IMG/VR virus record: IMGVR_UViG_3300007352_000001
Coordinates: 62,001 to 126,000 of that record
DNA: 64,000 bases
Source of the DNA: a virus
Strand: one strand, 5' to 3'
This document shows positions 51,912-59,855 of this stretch, in pieces. Position 1 is the first letter of the stretch; every line of letters begins with the position of its first letter. A program made the position numbers and the translations under genes. The notes under the pieces were generated by a model that made no database searches, was not told the origin of the DNA, and worked only from the letters and a program-made list of their open reading frames with translations.

Positions 51912-52127
51912 TCACGCTGCCGGCTCGGCCGGCTCTGGGGCATTCCGCTGCCGATCGCGCAGAGCCTGCCAGCACGGAGAGCTGCACGTATCCCACTCCC
52001 GTTCGAGCGCCTTGGTGGTGAAGAACTCCGAGCGCCGTCCGCAGATGACGCACGCGGCGAGGCGCTCGGCACGGGTGCAGGAGCACTCGCCGGGGTAGAT
52101 GGCGTGCCGGGCGGTGTGCGTGCTCAT
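51912..52127 (-). CDS. Small Cys-rich (zinc-binding) protein
   Basis: 71 residues; ATG 52127 overlaps the previous stop (ATGA). Cys pairs at CSC, CVIC and CSSPC suggest a zinc finger (AACVICGRRSEFF, WDTCSSPCWQAL). Unknown function. Confidence 0.58.
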   Translation of the reverse strand: MSTHTARHAIYPGECSCTRAERLAACVICGRRSEFFTTKALEREWDTCSSPCWQALRDRQRNAPEPAEPAA

Positions 52128-52465
52128 TCGGTGATGAACGGCAGCTCGGCGAGGCTGCCGTGCCGGCAGTGGCCGATCGGCTCGATCTCGTAGATCGTGC
52201 CGTCCTCCTCGACGATCAGGTCACCGACGCTCAGTGAGCGCTCGGCGTTGGGGAAGGCCTTCCGGACCTCGGGGTTCTCCTGCCAGAAGGCCACGATCGA
52301 GTTGCAGAGCTGGAACACCTGCCCGCGATCCTCCGCGATGACGATCGCCGCCGGAATGTACTCGGCCGGATCGAGCGGGTGCGCGAGGCGCGGTCCGGTC
52401 GAGGCTTCGTGCGCGGTGCGGAAGGTGTTCAGGCCAACCTTGTGGTAGATCGTGAATGTCGCCAT
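52124..52465 (-). CDS. YodL-like small protein
   Basis: 113 residues. FTIYHKVGLNTFRTA, then PAEYIPAAIVIAEDRGQVFQ and RSLSVGDLIVEEDGTIYEIE resemble a widespread mobile-element family related to YodL, of unknown function. A sigma-54-like motif starts 14 bases before the ATG, leaving almost no room for a ribosome binding site. Confidence 0.55.
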   Translation of the reverse strand: MATFTIYHKVGLNTFRTAHEASTGPRLAHPLDPAEYIPAAIVIAEDRGQVFQLCNSIVAFWQENPEVRKAFPNAERSLSVGDLIVEEDGTIYEIEPIGHCRHGSLAELPFITE

Positions 52466-52478
52466 ACCGGGACAAAGG

Positions 52479-52494
52479 TGCGAGATCTGTGCCA
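52479..52494 (-). promoter_or_regulatory. Sigma-54-like promoter motif, copy 2
   Basis: TGGCACAGATCTCGCA on the reverse strand, followed by CCTTTGTCCCGGT directly before an ATG. Same 14-base distance to the start as copy 3, implying a leaderless or near-leaderless transcript. Confidence 0.6.
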
Positions 52495-52495
52495 G

Positions 52496-52924
52496 CTAGT
52501 CCAGATTGACGCCGGCCGCGTCCGCGAGCGTACACAGCATGTGGTCGAGGGTGCCACCGTCGAGCCGACCCAGCTGCCCGTTCAGTAGTCCGCGGATGCC
52601 GATCAGAATGTCTCGGAAGTTCGGCCCGAGCACGCCATCGTCACCGATCACGCTCTCGTAGCGCTCGGCGTGCGCGTCCGCATAGCGAGCGGCGCCGACG
52701 ATGAGTGGTACCAGCGCCGCCTCGAACTTCCAGGCGCCGTCCCTGTCAGGCTGGTCGGGGTCGTGGTCGGGAACAAACGGGTACCAGGCCGTCAGGAAGT
52801 CAGCCTGCCAGTCCGGCCGACCACTTGGTGTAGAGAACGCCCCAACCATGCCGCGCGCACGGCGCGGGCGCGCGTCGCTAGTGAGTTTCTCCAGTGTCCG
52901 CTCGATCGCGTCCATCGCGGTCAT
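52496..52924 (-). CDS. Hypothetical protein
   Basis: 142 residues: helical ends around FLTAWYPFVPDHDPDQPDRD, then DILIGIRGLLNGQLGRLDGG and LDHMLCTLADAAG. No family recognised. Its start overlaps the small membrane protein gene by 46 bases. Confidence 0.55.
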   Translation of the reverse strand: MTAMDAIERTLEKLTSDARPRRARGMVGAFSTPSGRPDWQADFLTAWYPFVPDHDPDQPDRDGAWKFEAALVPLIVGAARYADAHAERYESVIGDDGVLGPNFRDILIGIRGLLNGQLGRLDGGTLDHMLCTLADAAGVNLD

Positions 52925-53105
52925 GTGTTCTCCTCACTTCAACGTTGAACTGGACTGGTGGTCGTGCCGACCGACGCAGAAAGATGTTGATCGCGATGCG
53001 CGCAGACAGGTACCCGAGCCACACGAAGAAGATGGCCACAATGACGAGCCCGCCCAAGGCTTCCGCCTCCGGCCTTGGTGGTGACTGGTGCACGACGACA
53101 GGCAT
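52878..53105 (-). CDS. Small membrane protein
   Basis: 75 residues with one membrane helix (LGGLVIVAIFFVWLGYLSA) and a basic tail. ATG 53105 overlaps the neighbouring stop. The overlap with 52924 is long, so it could be weakly expressed or spurious. Confidence 0.45.
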   Translation of the reverse strand: MPVVVHQSPPRPEAEALGGLVIVAIFFVWLGYLSARIAINIFLRRSARPPVQFNVEVRRTHDRDGRDRADTGETH

Positions 53106-53614
53106 CAGTGCACCGCGGCCTCTTCGGTCCAGCGCGGACCGAGGGCGAGCCGGTTCATGCGGATGCCGTTCGCGCCGCCGTGCTGTCTGACGTCGATCTC
53201 GTCTAGCTGGATCACCTTGCCTTGGTCGATGTCGGCGGCACCGGGCTCGCGCGAGTAGGTCTGCTGCAACCGCATTGCGGCACGCATCGGTAGATGGACG
53301 CTGTTCACGATGAGCGCCTCGCGCCGCCCCGGCATGTCCTTTACCTGCCCAGGCGGTCGGCCTTCACCGGCTGCGACGTGCGCGACCCACACGTCGAGCA
53401 GGATGTTCCAGCGCACGTAGTTCCCCTTGCCGAGGACGTCGTAGAAGAACATCGGCGGGCGCTCGATCGAGCGGTCGCAGACCATGTAGTCGACCTGCCC
53501 GTCGGCGGTGATGAACAAGCCCTGGCAGAGCACGTAGCCGTGCTGCAGGATCTGATCTTGTCCGACCGCGAGGAGCTTGAACGCTTCCAGGTGGTGTTCG
53601 TCGATTGTCGTCAC
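53105..53614 (-). CDS. Hypothetical protein
   Basis: 169 residues from GTG 53614 (GTGA overlap); upstream frame is antisense noise. HGYVLCQGLFITADGQVDYM, FFYDVLGKGNYVRWNILLDV and NGIRMNRLALGP. Acidic alpha/beta protein; no family recognised. Confidence 0.52.
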   Translation of the reverse strand: MTTIDEHHLEAFKLLAVGQDQILQHGYVLCQGLFITADGQVDYMVCDRSIERPPMFFYDVLGKGNYVRWNILLDVWVAHVAAGEGRPPGQVKDMPGRREALIVNSVHLPMRAAMRLQQTYSREPGAADIDQGKVIQLDEIDVRQHGGANGIRMNRLALGPRWTEEAAVH

Positions 53615-54018
53615 GGCGCCTCGCACGGATGGTGGCCGAACATGTGGAAGTACTTGTTGCGCTTCCGGAAGCGACCCTTGACCCAGAAGCCGAACTCGCG
53701 TTTCTCGCGCCCGGTGATCAGTAGTGAGACGCATCCGCCGGAGTCGACCTTGACGGCGTGGCGGTGCGTGGCGCGCCGCAAGCGCACTGAGCCCGCGCGC
53801 AGATGATCTTCGCCGTGCTCGTTGCGATCAGTGTAGCCGCCCCACAGCACGATAGTGAGGAACCAGAAGCTGTGATCGTGCAGGTAGCGCTGGTCGTCTG
53901 ACGCGTGCCACCAGTGCAGCCGAATCGAGCCGAGCCACTGCACCATCCACCGGTGCAGGTACGGGCACTCCGGCAGGCCTAGCGGTTCGCGCCAGGCCCA
54001 CCGGGGGCGCAGGTCCAA
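53611..54018 (-). CDS. Cupin-like phage protein (HDH motif)
   Basis: 135 residues from TTG 54018 (start uncertain; ATG 53946 is the alternative). CPYLHRWMVQWLGSIRLHWW, then SDDQRYLHDHSFWFLTIVLW and GGYTDRNEHG match a conserved cupin-like family with an HDHxWxF block that could bind metal. The upstream frame crosses the tRNA at 54025, so it cannot be used. Function unknown. Confidence 0.62.
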   Translation of the reverse strand: MDLRPRWAWREPLGLPECPYLHRWMVQWLGSIRLHWWHASDDQRYLHDHSFWFLTIVLWGGYTDRNEHGEDHLRAGSVRLRRATHRHAVKVDSGGCVSLLITGREKREFGFWVKGRFRKRNKYFHMFGHHPCEAP

Positions 54019-54024
54019 AGGAAG

Positions 54025-54098
54025 TCCAGGGGGAGGGACTCGAACCGCCCAACCTCTGAGGGATCTCCCCAGCGCTCTACCATTTGAGCTACCCCTGG
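54025..54098 (-). tRNA. Atypical tRNA-like gene (GAT by position)
   Basis: 74 bases; acceptor CCAGGGG/CCCCTGG and D-arm GCTC/GAGC are good. The anticodon stem CTGGG/CTCAG has a G:T pair and the loop GAGATCC lacks U33. The T-stem GGCGG/CCCTC has a C:C mismatch. By position the anticodon is GAT (Ile); it may be decayed. Confidence 0.55.
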
Positions 54099-54323
54099 TC
54101 ATGTGGACGTCCGATCGTCGACGAGGTCGACGTTCTCACCGTCCAGGATTTTTCTGATGGCTTCGATGTTGCCCTCGCGCGTCTCGGCGGACCCGTCACG
54201 ACGGAAGGCTGTGCGTGGCAAGCATCCTTTCAACGCGCGCTTCGCGACCGCTCCGTCAGGTGTCAACGTCACGTGCTCAGCGCGCGTGCTTGCGGAAATG
54301 CGTACGATGGCTCCCACTGTCAA
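54099..54323 (-). CDS. Small hypothetical protein (start uncertain)
   Basis: 74 residues from TTG 54323 (or GTG 54317). VRISASTRAEHVTLTPDGAV then EGNIEAIRKILDGENVDLVD. It ends one base from the tRNA-like gene. The longer frame to 54530 is antisense-like. Confidence 0.4.
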   Translation of the reverse strand: MTVGAIVRISASTRAEHVTLTPDGAVAKRALKGCLPRTAFRRDGSAETREGNIEAIRKILDGENVDLVDDRTST

Positions 54324-54360
54324 CCCCGGCTGGCAGAGATATGTTGATCTGTCCCACGCG

Positions 54361-54705
54361 TCAACGCCGCCGGAAGCTCTTCCAGAAGTCTTCGGGTGTG
54401 AGCGACACGGCGCCGCGACCTTCCTGCGCCCCACGACGCAGCTGCTCTTGCAGGGTCTCGCGCCGCACGCCTTTGATGTTGCCGACGAGGTCCGCGATCG
54501 CCAGCTCCTGCGTGTGACCGAAGCCGACAAAGCCGCCGGTGCTGACCTCGGCGACGTGGAAGTGCGTAGTCACCGGATTCTGGAACACGGCGAACTCGAA
54601 CCCGCGACGCTTGAAACGGTGGATGGGCTCGACGTCGGTCTCGACCGGTTGATCGGTCTTGCCGCCCATGACGAACGCGTTGTAGCGCAGCGTCCAGACC
54701 TTCAC
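54361..54705 (-). CDS. Hypothetical protein
   Basis: 114 residues from GTG 54705 (GTGA overlap). KRRGFEFAVFQNPVTTHFHV then LQEQLRRGAQEGRGAVSLTP. Alpha/beta; no family recognised. Confidence 0.52.
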   Translation of the reverse strand: MKVWTLRYNAFVMGGKTDQPVETDVEPIHRFKRRGFEFAVFQNPVTTHFHVAEVSTGGFVGFGHTQELAIADLVGNIKGVRRETLQEQLRRGAQEGRGAVSLTPEDFWKSFRRR

Positions 54706-54983
54706 GACTTCTCCCGGCCGGCGAGTCGGTAGCACTCGTCATACGCGTGCAGGAGTCGCGTGTGGTCGTTCTGGATGCCGGTTAGCTGCGCGAGCTTGTC
54801 GGCGAAAAGTGCCATCGCTGGATGCTGGTTCACGAAGTCCGTGCCGAGCTTGCGCTCGGAGGCGATCGCCCACAGCGCGTCGGCCACGCGCTTCCACGAC
54901 CCGAGCACGCCGCTGGCGTTGGATGCGTCCTGGACCTGGATTGCCTCTTCGCAGAGCTGCGCTTCGGTGCGAATGGTGCCCAT
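54702..54983 (-). CDS. Conserved small phage hypothetical protein
   Basis: 93 residues from ATG 54983, preceded by AGGAGG. CEEAIQVQDASNASGVLGSW, then GTDFVNQHPAMALFADKLAQ and LTG are the blocks of a common phage family (VQDACNLSGV, GTDxVNxHP, ADKxAxLTG). An in-frame ATG at 55085 would add 34 residues and overlaps the previous stop; both starts may be used. Confidence 0.6.
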   Translation of the reverse strand: MGTIRTEAQLCEEAIQVQDASNASGVLGSWKRVADALWAIASERKLGTDFVNQHPAMALFADKLAQLTGIQNDHTRLLHAYDECYRLAGREKS

Positions 54984-55084
54984 CAGTGAACCTCCTGGAA
55001 TCTCTTGGGACCAGCCGGGCGACGGGGTGCGCGGCTCGCCGAATACGTTGGTCGGGCCGAACGCTTCCTTCACGATGCGGCCCA

Positions 55085-55432
55085 TCAGCGGCAGTCCTTC
55101 AACGGCCGCGGCGTCCAGTGGATGTCGCGCTCGATGCCGAGTCCGCCCGGCCCACGCACGCTCTGCAGCTCGCTCAAGGCGAAATAGCCCAGCTCGCGTT
55201 CCTGCAGCACGGCGACGCCGAAGAAGATGATCTCGACCTCGGCCCCTTCCGGCACATCGACCAGCGCGACCTCGCGCCCGCCTGGTAAGTGCGCGGACGC
55301 TTCACTCGCGTACCAGGTGCCGATGCTCCAAGGGCAGAAGAACTTGACCTGCGCGATCGCGTCCTCGCCCTTGCCGTCCTGGCTGTAGAGCGCTGGCAGA
55401 CGACGACAAATCTCTTTTGTCAGCAGCTTCAT
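55085..55432 (-). CDS. DUF2958-like protein
   Basis: 115 residues from ATG 55432 (AAGGA upstream). KLLTKEICRRLPALYSQDGK, AQVKFFCPWSIGTWYASEAS and QERELGYFALSELQSVRG are the hallmarks of DUF2958, a small family on mobile elements with unknown function. The family's FFG(L/V) turn is also present. Confidence 0.72.
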   Translation of the reverse strand: MKLLTKEICRRLPALYSQDGKGEDAIAQVKFFCPWSIGTWYASEASAHLPGGREVALVDVPEGAEVEIIFFGVAVLQERELGYFALSELQSVRGPGGLGIERDIHWTPRPLKDCR

Positions 55433-55698
55433 CGGGATCCTTTCGCTCGGGCGTCGAGCTGCTGCGCCCGCTCCAAGGCGTACGCCGCGTAGCGGTAGTA
55501 CTCCGGCTTGCGTGATCGCAGTGCGCGGGACGCCCACTGATTGGCGCGGTGGTAGTAGTTGGCGGCAGCAAGCGCGTCGCGCAGATCGGCGAACTCCCGG
55601 CGCGCCGCCGGATTCTTCTGCACCTGCCGCTCGAAGGTCCACCCGTGGCGCAGCTCCGAGGAGCTGATCACGGCGGATCGTGGCCCGGTCCGCTTCAC
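55429..55698 (-). CDS. Hypothetical basic helical protein
   Basis: 89 residues; overlaps both neighbours by four bases. YYHRANQWASRALRSRKPEY and YRYAAYALERAQQLDARA form tetratricopeptide-like helix pairs. Function unknown. Confidence 0.5.
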   Translation of the reverse strand: MKRTGPRSAVISSSELRHGWTFERQVQKNPAARREFADLRDALAAANYYHRANQWASRALRSRKPEYYRYAAYALERAQQLDARAKGSR

Positions 55699-57299
55699 GC
55701 GACCTCCTCAGTACCCGGCACAGGCACGCCGTCCGGGACCGAGATCGTCTCCTCGATCACCGCGCGGTTGATGTGGGTTTCCTTGCCCCACTTCGCATCT
55801 TCCTTGTGCTCGACCGGCGTCGCCTTCACCTTGTAGACGCCACCGATGACCAGCTCGCTGATGTAGCGCGTCGAGAACCACGTCAGGCGGTTCCCGCCTT
55901 CGTCGGCGAAGCCGTAGATGTGCTTGGTGCCGAAGCCGGTCTCGTAGCTGTGGTGGCGCAGGAGAGTGAGGACGAACACCGCGCGTTTCTTCAACGTGCC
56001 GACCCACTCGCGCGTCAGCGCGGCTTTCTTCTCGCGTTCGATGCCCGCCGCGCGTTCCAGCTCGCGCTCGTAGGTCGCGATGATCGAACAGGCGAGCCCG
56101 GCGTTCTTGTGCGTGACGTAGCCGATGCGGCAGACCTGGGCGATGTTGAAGAAGTAGTCGTTCAGGTTGTCCTGCTCGATCAGCGACTGCGCCCAGGCGA
56201 GCGCGCCCTCGGCCTTCGCGTCGTCGATCGCCGCCACGTAGGCGTCGTGCGCTCGCTGCCCGTCCTTGTCACGCGGGTGCGGCTCGATGGCGCAGAACAC
56301 GTTGCTGACTGTCGAAGAGTAGTGGCGCTGGTGCTCGCCCGTGCGGCCTTCGATCTCGTCGGCCTTGGCGTTCAGCTCGCGCGCTTTCTTCACCGACGTC
56401 CAGCCGTCGATGGCGATCGCGCCGGTGGTGAAGCGCAGGAAGTAGTCGAGGCTCCAGCGGCGCTCGCGCCGGCTCCCGCCGCCCAGGCCCTCGAACTCGC
56501 GCGCGATGTCGGCGGCGCTCAAGATGGTTTCGAGGATGCGGGCGACGTTCTCCGGGTTCTGGTGGCCGAGGAAGTCGGCGACACACTGCCGGCCCACCTG
56601 CACGCGCTTGCCCTCGTCGTGCTGGCAGACGAAGGTCTCCAGGCGGAAACGCTTGGTCTTGCAGTGGTCGCAGTCGGGGTGCGCGTCGCGATACTCGGGC
56701 AGCTCGAAGCCCGGCACAGCGCGCAGGAAGGTGACCGTCGTGCCGTCGTCGGCGCGCTGGTGATCGAGCGTGCCGATGAACGACCAGCCGGCGAACTTCG
56801 GTGCCTCGCCGATGACCTGGATCGAGTGGACGATCTTGACCTCGCCGCTCCACTCCGCGTCGCGATGGGTGGCGGTGACCTGCCGCCCTTCCTTGTCGCG
56901 GTAGATCTTGAACTCTTTGGTGTCGACCTCGACGAGGACGATCGGCTTGGCGCCGAGCTTCGCCGCGCGCTTGTTCAGCTTGGCGATCTTCTCGTGCAGC
57001 GCGGCCAGGTTCTCGTCGGGGATCTCGAACACCGTGCGGCCGGCGAAGTCCTCGGCCAGCGGCAGCCCGGACTCGACCGGGCAGATGACATGCAGGATCG
57101 CCGAGACGTTGCCGTCGGGGTCGACGACGTCAGCGGGCTCGCCGTCATGGACGTAGACGTGGCCCTTGCCGGACCAGGTCTCGAACGACACCGTCACGCC
57201 ATCGTCGCCCTCGCGACAGCTGACGTTGCGGTACCCACCCTCCGAGCGCAGCAGCTCGGCATACGTCTCAGCCAACCCGATGTCAGTAGGAGTCGCCAT
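55695..57299 (-). CDS. Conserved mobile-element protein with Cys cluster (about 530 aa)
   Basis: 534 residues from ATG 57299; ten more codons upstream read through the promoter motif. The block HPDCDHCKTKRFRLETFVCQ then VGRQCVADFLGHQNPENVA recurs in a large phage and plasmid family (CxxCxxxRxRxxTF, QVGxxCxxDFLG), probably zinc-binding and of unknown role. It has no export or membrane signal. A sigma-54-like motif starts 14 bases before the ATG. Confidence 0.68.
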   Translation of the reverse strand: MATPTDIGLAETYAELLRSEGGYRNVSCREGDDGVTVSFETWSGKGHVYVHDGEPADVVDPDGNVSAILHVICPVESGLPLAEDFAGRTVFEIPDENLAALHEKIAKLNKRAAKLGAKPIVLVEVDTKEFKIYRDKEGRQVTATHRDAEWSGEVKIVHSIQVIGEAPKFAGWSFIGTLDHQRADDGTTVTFLRAVPGFELPEYRDAHPDCDHCKTKRFRLETFVCQHDEGKRVQVGRQCVADFLGHQNPENVARILETILSAADIAREFEGLGGGSRRERRWSLDYFLRFTTGAIAIDGWTSVKKARELNAKADEIEGRTGEHQRHYSSTVSNVFCAIEPHPRDKDGQRAHDAYVAAIDDAKAEGALAWAQSLIEQDNLNDYFFNIAQVCRIGYVTHKNAGLACSIIATYERELERAAGIEREKKAALTREWVGTLKKRAVFVLTLLRHHSYETGFGTKHIYGFADEGGNRLTWFSTRYISELVIGGVYKVKATPVEHKEDAKWGKETHINRAVIEETISVPDGVPVPGTEEVA

Positions 57300-57312
57300 A
57301 TCGGCGCAAAGG

Positions 57313-57328
57313 TGCGAGGACCGTGCCA
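57313..57328 (-). promoter_or_regulatory. Sigma-54-like promoter motif, copy 3
   Basis: TGGCACGGTCCTCGCA on the reverse strand, then CCTTTGCGCCGAT and ATG. It is the closest match to the sigma-54 consensus, with G at the seventh base. The + strand gene at 57323 begins inside this motif. Confidence 0.62.
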
Positions 57329-57637
57329 ACCAGAGCGAACTACACCCTGAAAATCGTCTTCCACCACGGGAAGGATCGCATCATCCCGGACGTCATCGAG
57401 TACGTCGGCGGCTGGCGGTACCTCTTTGTCGCCACGGCCGACCAGGACCGGGACACGCTCCGTATCCCGCGCCGGAAGATCCGTCAGATCTACCGCCAGC
57501 ACGGCGGGCCGGACGCCGACTGGTTCCCGGTCGTGCTGCGCAAGCCGCGGTTCCAAGCCCAGGCATCCGGCGACCTCGACGCACGCCGGCAGCAGATCAC
57601 TGACCGCTTTCGGCCGCGTCCAAAGGCGCCAGCTTGA
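57323..57637 (+). CDS. Hypothetical protein, lone plus-strand gene
   Basis: 104 residues from GTG 57323 on the opposite strand to its neighbours. LKIVFHHGKDRIIPDVIEYV, GGWRYLFVATADQDRD and IPRRKIRQIYRQHG look like a genuine small beta domain (strand-turn-strand, then a basic helix). The GTG lies within the sigma-54-like motif of the divergent gene. Its end overlaps the next minus gene by 41 bases. Upstream AAGGTGCGAGGA may serve as ribosome binding site. Confidence 0.5.
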   Translation: MPTRANYTLKIVFHHGKDRIIPDVIEYVGGWRYLFVATADQDRDTLRIPRRKIRQIYRQHGGPDADWFPVVLRKPRFQAQASGDLDARRQQITDRFRPRPKAPA

Positions 57638-58109
57638 AGCTGCCCCCGACGCGCTGTGCCCACTGCGTAGTGTAGACCTCGCCGCGGGCGCGGTGCACGG
57701 CGGTGACGAACTCTTCAAGCGTCGTGCCGGCGAAGATGGCGACGATGGGCTCGCCTTCTTGGTTGTGGCCGGTGTGCAAGCAAGCCGGCGCCGCGTGGTC
57801 GTTCAAGCGCACGAGGATCCAGCCCTCGGTGTCGGCGAGCCACGGCACCATCCGCCGCGTGTTGATGTCCTCGACCGACCACGGCGTGTTCGAGTGCTGA
57901 TCAGCTGGCGTTTCCAGGTCGCCGTCAAAGGCGACCTTCACCAGCTCGTACGGCACGCCGCCGGAGAGATTGGGCAAGCCGGCGTTGTGCTCGTACGGTG
58001 CATCGTCCCAATCGTCGCCGCGGATCGAGTCGACGGGGGCCGTGGTGAAGAACGCCCACGGCCCCTTCACAAAGACGAGCTTCAGTTCACGTGGATCGCT
58101 TACGGGCAT
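57597..58109 (-). CDS. Conserved hypothetical protein
   Basis: 170 residues from ATG 58109. LVFVKGPWAFFTTAPVDSIR then GDDWDDAPYEHNAGLP and VPYELVKVAFDGDLETPAD are conserved blocks of a phage and plasmid family of unknown function (KGxWAFFT, GDDWDDxPYEHNAG). Confidence 0.65.
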   Translation of the reverse strand: MPVSDPRELKLVFVKGPWAFFTTAPVDSIRGDDWDDAPYEHNAGLPNLSGGVPYELVKVAFDGDLETPADQHSNTPWSVEDINTRRMVPWLADTEGWILVRLNDHAAPACLHTGHNQEGEPIVAIFAGTTLEEFVTAVHRARGEVYTTQWAQRVGGSFKLAPLDAAESGQ

Positions 58110-58653
58110 CTGCAGACTTCTTGAATGCCCGTAAAGTATGCCGGGTCGGCCACCGTTGCGCAACCGCATTTGCAGCGACCAGCTCCCAGCTCGGTTTGGC
58201 CGCGTGTTCGGGGAGCAAGAAGCGCAGGGCGCCGGTTGGCAGTTGGATCACGTTGAGCGCAGCAGGGTCTGCGATGCAGACGCGATACGCCTTGGTGTAC
58301 GCGAGCCGGCGCCGCGGCAGGTGCAGCCGCACCGGTACGCCCTCCGCGTAGAGCCCACCGTAGCCGTTCGAGCCGAAGGACAGCTCGTACTTCTGCGCCT
58401 CTGCGGCAGCGGCGAGCGTGCGCCAGGCCTTGGACTTGCGCTTCATCCAGCGAGCACGTGGGCGCGCCGTACGCGCGGTTTGGCGCACTGCGCTCCGCGC
58501 GGCTTCCCAGATCTCCTTCAACCCGTAGCGCTGCAGCATCTGGCTCGCGGCTTCACGTGTCCGCAGCCCCGCCTGATCCGCGATCGCTTGGAGTGTCAGC
58601 CCCCGTTTCGCGCAGCTCTGGGCCTGCGCGCGGGTCATGCTTTTCTTCCCCAC
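58087..58653 (-). CDS. HTH protein, paralogue of the next gene
   Basis: 188 residues; start GTG 58653, adjacent to a GGAGGAGG site. Residues 10-45 (AKRGLTLQAIADQAGLRTRE) form a helix-turn-helix. The C-terminus has VPVRLHLPRRRLAYTKAYRV then LNVIQLPTGALRFLLP, matching the HTH gene upstream in order, so the two are diverged copies. DNA-binding regulator or homing-type nuclease are both possible. Confidence 0.55.
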   Translation of the reverse strand: MGKKSMTRAQAQSCAKRGLTLQAIADQAGLRTREAASQMLQRYGLKEIWEAARSAVRQTARTARPRARWMKRKSKAWRTLAAAAEAQKYELSFGSNGYGGLYAEGVPVRLHLPRRRLAYTKAYRVCIADPAALNVIQLPTGALRFLLPEHAAKPSWELVAANAVAQRWPTRHTLRAFKKSADARKRST

Positions 58654-59275
58654 CACAACCTCCTCCACCTCGTTCGGCGCCCGCCTCGGGCGCACTCTCA
58701 TCCGCGACCGCTCGCCACGCTTCTCGAATGCGTGCGGCCGTCGGCCATCGTTCCGCCGGCAATCTCCCCTCACGAAAATACCGATACCGTGGTCCGATCT
58801 CGTCTGGCAGCACGAAATAGCGTCGTTTGTCTGGAAACACAACGACATGGAGCGCGCGGCTCTTGATGTGGATGTGGAAGTACCGGGCCGCGGCCCGCGC
58901 CTCACCGTACGCGTACGACTTCGCCACGACGTGCACCCGCACCGGACCGCCCTCGATGGTGACGCTGGCATTTGTCGAGCGCACGGTGAGGCCGTGCGCA
59001 ACGGCGTCGTCAACGAGCCGGCGCAACTCGGCGCCGTTGCGCTGCCCGCGCTTACGCGAGAGCGTCTTGTTCAGTGTGCTCGTCGCGCGCTCGACCCGTC
59101 GCTGCGACTGCCAGCGCGGATAGACGCCGTGCTTCACGAGCAGTTGACGAGCGCGTTCCCCCGTGACACCCAACCGCGCACCGAGGGTGCGCAAGTCTGG
59201 TACGGGCCGTTCATCAACTGCAGCGAGGATCAGGGTACGGGCGTCGCGCTTACCACCGCCCCCGGACGTAGTCAT
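58553..59275 (-). CDS. HTH protein, possible DNA-binding regulator or nuclease
   Basis: 240 residues from ATG 59275. Residues 25-55 (LRTLGARLGVTGERARQLLV) are a helix-turn-helix. VRVHVVAKSYAYGEARAAAR then FHIHIKSRALHVVVFPDKRR YFVLP follows the pattern of PD-(D/E)XK-like proteins near homing elements, but no catalytic set is certain. The last 30 residues are out-of-frame over the next gene. Its start overlaps the end of the release-factor gene. Confidence 0.55.
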   Translation of the reverse strand: MTTSGGGGKRDARTLILAAVDERPVPDLRTLGARLGVTGERARQLLVKHGVYPRWQSQRRVERATSTLNKTLSRKRGQRNGAELRRLVDDAVAHGLTVRSTNASVTIEGGPVRVHVVAKSYAYGEARAAARYFHIHIKSRALHVVVFPDKRRYFVLPDEIGPRYRYFREGRLPAERWPTAARIREAWRAVADESAPEAGAERGGGGCGGEEKHDPRAGPELRETGADTPSDRGSGGAADT

Positions 59276-59841
59276 TGTAGGTCCACCGTTGTCCCGATCG
59301 GTGGTCGACCACGCCGTCCGATCGAATCGTCCGACGTTTGTCGCCGCGCATGCCGGAGCCGATCTGTTGCCGGCGCTCCGTCTGCCGGGCCGTGGCGTGC
59401 GACTGCTGTAGGCGCTCCCACAACCGCGCTCGCAGGACGGTGAGTGTTCTGATGCTGGGAACGCTCCGACTCGATGCGCACGCGCACCTGTGTCGGGCGG
59501 TGGGTCATCTGGATAGCGGAGGCGGTCTTGTTGCGGTGCTGCCCGCCGGGGCCGGACCCCGTGGTCGCGATGACGTCGAGGTCGTCGTCCCGAATGACGA
59601 GCTGCGGCGCACTCGGCTCGGCGAGTACGGCGACGGTGATGGTGCTCGTCTGAACACGCCCGCGCCGTTCGGTCGGCGGCACGCGTTGCCAACGATGCCC
59701 GCCCGCTTCGTGCATGAACACAGTCTCGGCGTTTGGTCCGGTCACGCGTAGGATCGTGCTACCTGACCGCCGGTCGATGACAGTGCAGTCAAAGACAGTG
59801 GTGTTGCGCGAGGCGGGCGTAAATGCCCGCTTGATCGTCAA
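59250..59841 (-). CDS. Release-factor-like protein (RF1-type PxT, GGQ) split by a frameshift
   Basis: The first frame (TTG 59841 to 59272) gives HEAGGHRWQRVPPTERRGRV and GSGPGGQHRNKTASAIQMTH, so it has the PxT tripeptide used by RF1 to read UAA/UAG and the GGQ loop that hydrolyses peptidyl-tRNA. Domain 1 is absent, as in compact PrfH-like and phage factors. After ERSQHQN the frame loses homology. In the +1 frame the protein continues LRARLWERLQQ, then ERRQQIGSGMRGDKRRTIRS and a stop at 59250, exactly the expected release-factor end. So one base must be skipped near 59445. Both frames end overlapping the next ATG. Programmed shift, error or decay cannot be told apart. Confidence 0.7.
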
Positions 59842-59855
59842 CGAGGAGCTTGGCG

